This document shows, in pieces, positions 5,516 through 7,188 of a DNA stretch of 7,188 bases (the stretch's first letter is position 1; every line of letters begins with the position of its first letter). The notes under the pieces are model-generated. The model was not told where the DNA came from and did no database searches. It saw only the letters and a list, made by a program, of their open reading frames with translations. The DNA lies in NCBI GenBank assembly GCA_903911455.1, contig CAIWDQ010000206.1, forward strand, positions 1-7,188, written 5' to 3'. The translations under genes were made by a program, and so were the position numbers. Origin of the DNA: an uncultured bacterium (lineage in GTDB: Bacteria > Bacteroidota > Bacteroidia > Bacteroidales > JACABE01).

Positions 5516-6595
5516 ATGAATAATATAGACTATATTTTAAAAAAGGACGACTTTACTAAAGAAGATTTAGTGATTCTTTTGAATACGAATGAGGAAGACA
5601 GAAAGAAAATCTTTGAGAAAGCTGCTGAAGTTAAGAAGACTTACGTTGGTAACAAGGTTTATTTCCGTGGGCTTATAGAGTTCTCTAATATATGTTCTAA
5701 AAATTGTTATTATTGCGGTATTCGTGCCGGTAATAATAAGTTGGTTCGTTATTTTGTTACCGAAGACGAAGTTCTGGAGGCTGTTAAATATGCTTACAAC
5801 GAAGGTTATGCTTCCCTTGTCATCCAGTCGGGGGAACAGAGTACTAAGGCGTTTACCGAAAGCATCTATAATCTTTTGATGAAGATAAATAGTATTACCG
5901 ATAATAAGATGGGTATTACTTTATCACTGGGTGAGCAGTCCGAAGAGACTTATCTTAGATGGAAAGAGGCAGGTGCGCGCAGGTATCTTCTGCGTATTGA
6001 AACTTCAAGCAGGGAGTTGTATTCTAAATTACATCCTAATGATAAGCATCATGACTATGACGAACGTCTGAATGCTTTGAAACTTCTGCGTAAGACGGGT
6101 TATCAGGTTGGAACCGGTGTTATGATTGGATTGCCTTTTCAAACTGTTGAAGATCTTGCCGATGATTTACTTTTCTTTAAGGAATTTGATATTGATATGG
6201 CTGGTATGGGGCCTTACATTGAGCATGAGGACACTCCTTTGTATCAATATAAAGATCAATTGCTGCCTAAGGAAGAGCGTTTTATCCTTTCGTTAAAGAT
6301 GGTTGCACTTTTGAGGATCATGATGAAGGATATTAATATTGCGGCTACCACTGCCATGCAAACGCTTGACAAGATGGGTAGAGAGAAGGCGATTAAGGTA
6401 GGCAGTAATGTTATCATGCCAAATTTAACTCCTGTAAAGTATCGCGAAAACTACCTTCTTTACGAAGATAAACCTTGCATTGACGAAGAAGCAAGCGAGT
6501 GTAAGAATTGTTTGGAGGCTCGCATCCACATTGCCGGCGATGAGATAGGTTATAACGAGCATGGCGACTCCATTCACTTCAAGAACAGACAATAA
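5516..6595 (+). CDS. hydE: [FeFe]-hydrogenase maturation radical SAM enzyme HydE
   Basis: HydE is the radical SAM maturase that processes the HydG-derived iron-cyanide-carbonyl synthon toward the di-iron subcluster carried by HydF. The product is 359 residues (T. maritima HydE is about 348). The radical SAM motif is CSKNCYYC (C60, C64, C67) in the HydE-typical context RGLIEFSNIC. Downstream are the barrel motifs SGEQ (105-108), RIETSS (160-165), GTGVMIGLPFQT (199-210) and GPYIEHEDTPL (232-242). The optional second cluster motif CX7CX2C is complete (C321, C329, C332). The ATG at 5516 is chosen over GTG 5501 because the latter lies inside the palindromic element. It is the last gene of the set, 111 bp after the DUF493 gene. 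BioB and PylB are relatives, but the motifs favour HydE. Confidence 0.95.
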   Translation: MNNIDYILKKDDFTKEDLVILLNTNEEDRKKIFEKAAEVKKTYVGNKVYFRGLIEFSNICSKNCYYCGIRAGNNKLVRYFVTEDEVLEAVKYAYNEGYASLVIQSGEQSTKAFTESIYNLLMKINSITDNKMGITLSLGEQSEETYLRWKEAGARRYLLRIETSSRELYSKLHPNDKHHDYDERLNALKLLRKTGYQVGTGVMIGLPFQTVEDLADDLLFFKEFDIDMAGMGPYIEHEDTPLYQYKDQLLPKEERFILSLKMVALLRIMMKDINIAATTAMQTLDKMGREKAIKVGSNVIMPNLTPVKYRENYLLYEDKPCIDEEASECKNCLEARIHIAGDEIGYNEHGDSIHFKNRQ

Positions 6596-6617
6596 ATTAA
6601 TCTTACCATAAATAAAA

Positions 6618-6647
6618 AAGCCTTTATCAAATTAATGATAAAGGCTT
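6618..6647. terminator. Bidirectional terminator between hydE and membrane gene
   Basis: A perfect 12-bp stem, AAGCCTTTATCA (6618-6629) with TGATAAAGGCTT (6636-6647), has a 6-nt AATTAA loop. On the minus strand a run of Ts follows (TTTTTTATTTAT), making it a strong terminator for the 6673-7026 gene. On the + strand, 22 bp after hydE, the U-tract is weak but the hairpin may still close the operon. Confidence 0.92.
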
Positions 6648-6672
6648 GTACTAATATTAATTAAAAACATGA

Positions 6673-7026
6673 TTACGCAGTTGCTATTTCTTTCTTTGAT
6701 AAGAACCAATAGAGAATAAAGAGATCGGCCGGGATTGATAAAACCAGCGACATAAATATAAGATCTATTCTAAATAAGAGCGTTACCAACAATCCTATTA
6801 TAGAGATTACTCCTCCGATTAAGTCCCATTTCCATGCACTTATTAATCCTATAAAATACATTAACGGAAAAAAGAGTACCATCACTGATTCTTTGGACGA
6901 CAGGCTTGTATATTCCTGAAATCCTTTTTCGGGATGGAATATCTGTATCCCAATGAACACTATAAAAGGTAGACTTGCCAATCTGGCTCCCCATCTCAGG
7001 AGTACTAAATTCTTTTTCGTTTTCAT
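6673..7026 (-). CDS. Small integral membrane protein, unknown function
   Basis: This 117-residue protein has about four predicted transmembrane helices: roughly residues 15-31, 46-65, 68-86 and 88-110. The N-terminus is basic (MKTKKN) and includes an RWGARLASLPF segment; a charged loop (HPEKGFQEYTSLSSKES) lies between helices 1 and 2. An acidic residue lies in or near helix 3-4 (RIDLIF) and another in PADLF. I do not recognise a named family; small four-helix proteins like this are common in Bacteroidetes. It is convergent to hydE and shares its terminator, so there is no operon link to hydrogenase maturation. A good promoter motif lies upstream. Confidence 0.75.
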   Translation of the reverse strand: MKTKKNLVLLRWGARLASLPFIVFIGIQIFHPEKGFQEYTSLSSKESVMVLFFPLMYFIGLISAWKWDLIGGVISIIGLLVTLLFRIDLIFMSLVLSIPADLFILYWFLSKKEIATA

Positions 7027-7061
7027 TCTCTATAATTTTGTTTATGATTTTTAATAAGATG

Positions 7062-7069
7062 CAAATATA
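7062..7069 (-). promoter_or_regulatory. -7 promoter element of membrane-protein gene
   Basis: Read on the minus strand this is TATATTTG, an exact match to the Bacteroidetes TAnnTTTG motif, 35 nt before the ATG at 7026. A canonical TTG at -33 is not evident. Confidence 0.55.
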
Positions 7070-7162
7070 GGTATAGATATGCCTAATTAATTTAAAACAC
7101 TGCTGATATTTATCAATACAATAATGAGATTTATAAAACAGAGAGTTATGAAGAGAATCAAA

Positions 7163-7188
7163 AATTACTAATTACGAATTACGAATTA
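7163..7188. repeat. AATTAC(G/T) heptad repeat at window edge
   Basis: AATTACT is followed by two AATTACG copies and then AATTA, which runs off the end of the window, so the tract probably continues. It resembles the AATTAAG tract at 5415-5435 and, like it, is preceded by a run of A. The rest of 7070-7162 shows no gene I can support. Confidence 0.8.

Overview
The window looks like a piece of an AT-rich anaerobic Bacteroidetes chromosome (Bacteroidales/Marinilabiliales-like; inferred from sequence style, not from a search). Clues are matches to the Bacteroidetes -7 promoter motif TAnnTTTG upstream of several genes, an almost complete lack of Shine-Dalgarno sequences, a signal peptide ending in FAQ, and dispersed intergenic elements of a type common in that phylum: a CCCCTCTCC/GGAGAGGGG hairpin and AATTA-based heptad repeats.

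Layout. Bases 1-246 are six tandem copies of a 41-bp unit that probably continues upstream. Next come a structured leader and a VOC/glyoxalase-like gene on the + strand (451-900), then a large hairpin region. Two independent minus-strand genes follow: a pentapeptide-repeat protein (1042-1614) and a small outer-membrane beta-barrel protein (1744-2244), separated by a clear terminator and a promoter. From 2443 to 6595 runs the main feature, a + strand gene set aspA - hydF - DUF493/YbeD-like - hydE. A bidirectional terminator separates it from a convergent small membrane-protein gene (6673-7026, minus). The window ends in a heptad repeat.

How the genes fit together. HydF (scaffold GTPase) and HydE (radical SAM enzyme) are two of the three dedicated maturases of the [FeFe]-hydrogenase H-cluster. 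The third, HydG, and any hydrogenase structural gene are not in the window. Aspartate ammonia-lyase overlaps hydF by 8 bp, so the two are almost certainly co-transcribed. Aspartase releases free ammonia. Current models derive the nitrogen of the H-cluster azadithiolate bridge from ammonia via aminomethyl-lipoyl-H-protein. The small DUF493 protein between hydF and hydE belongs to the family of E. coli YbeD, whose gene lies beside the lipoate-attachment gene lipB. My inference is that this operon combines core maturases with accessory genes that support azadithiolate nitrogen or lipoyl supply. That link is the most interesting hypothesis here and is untested.
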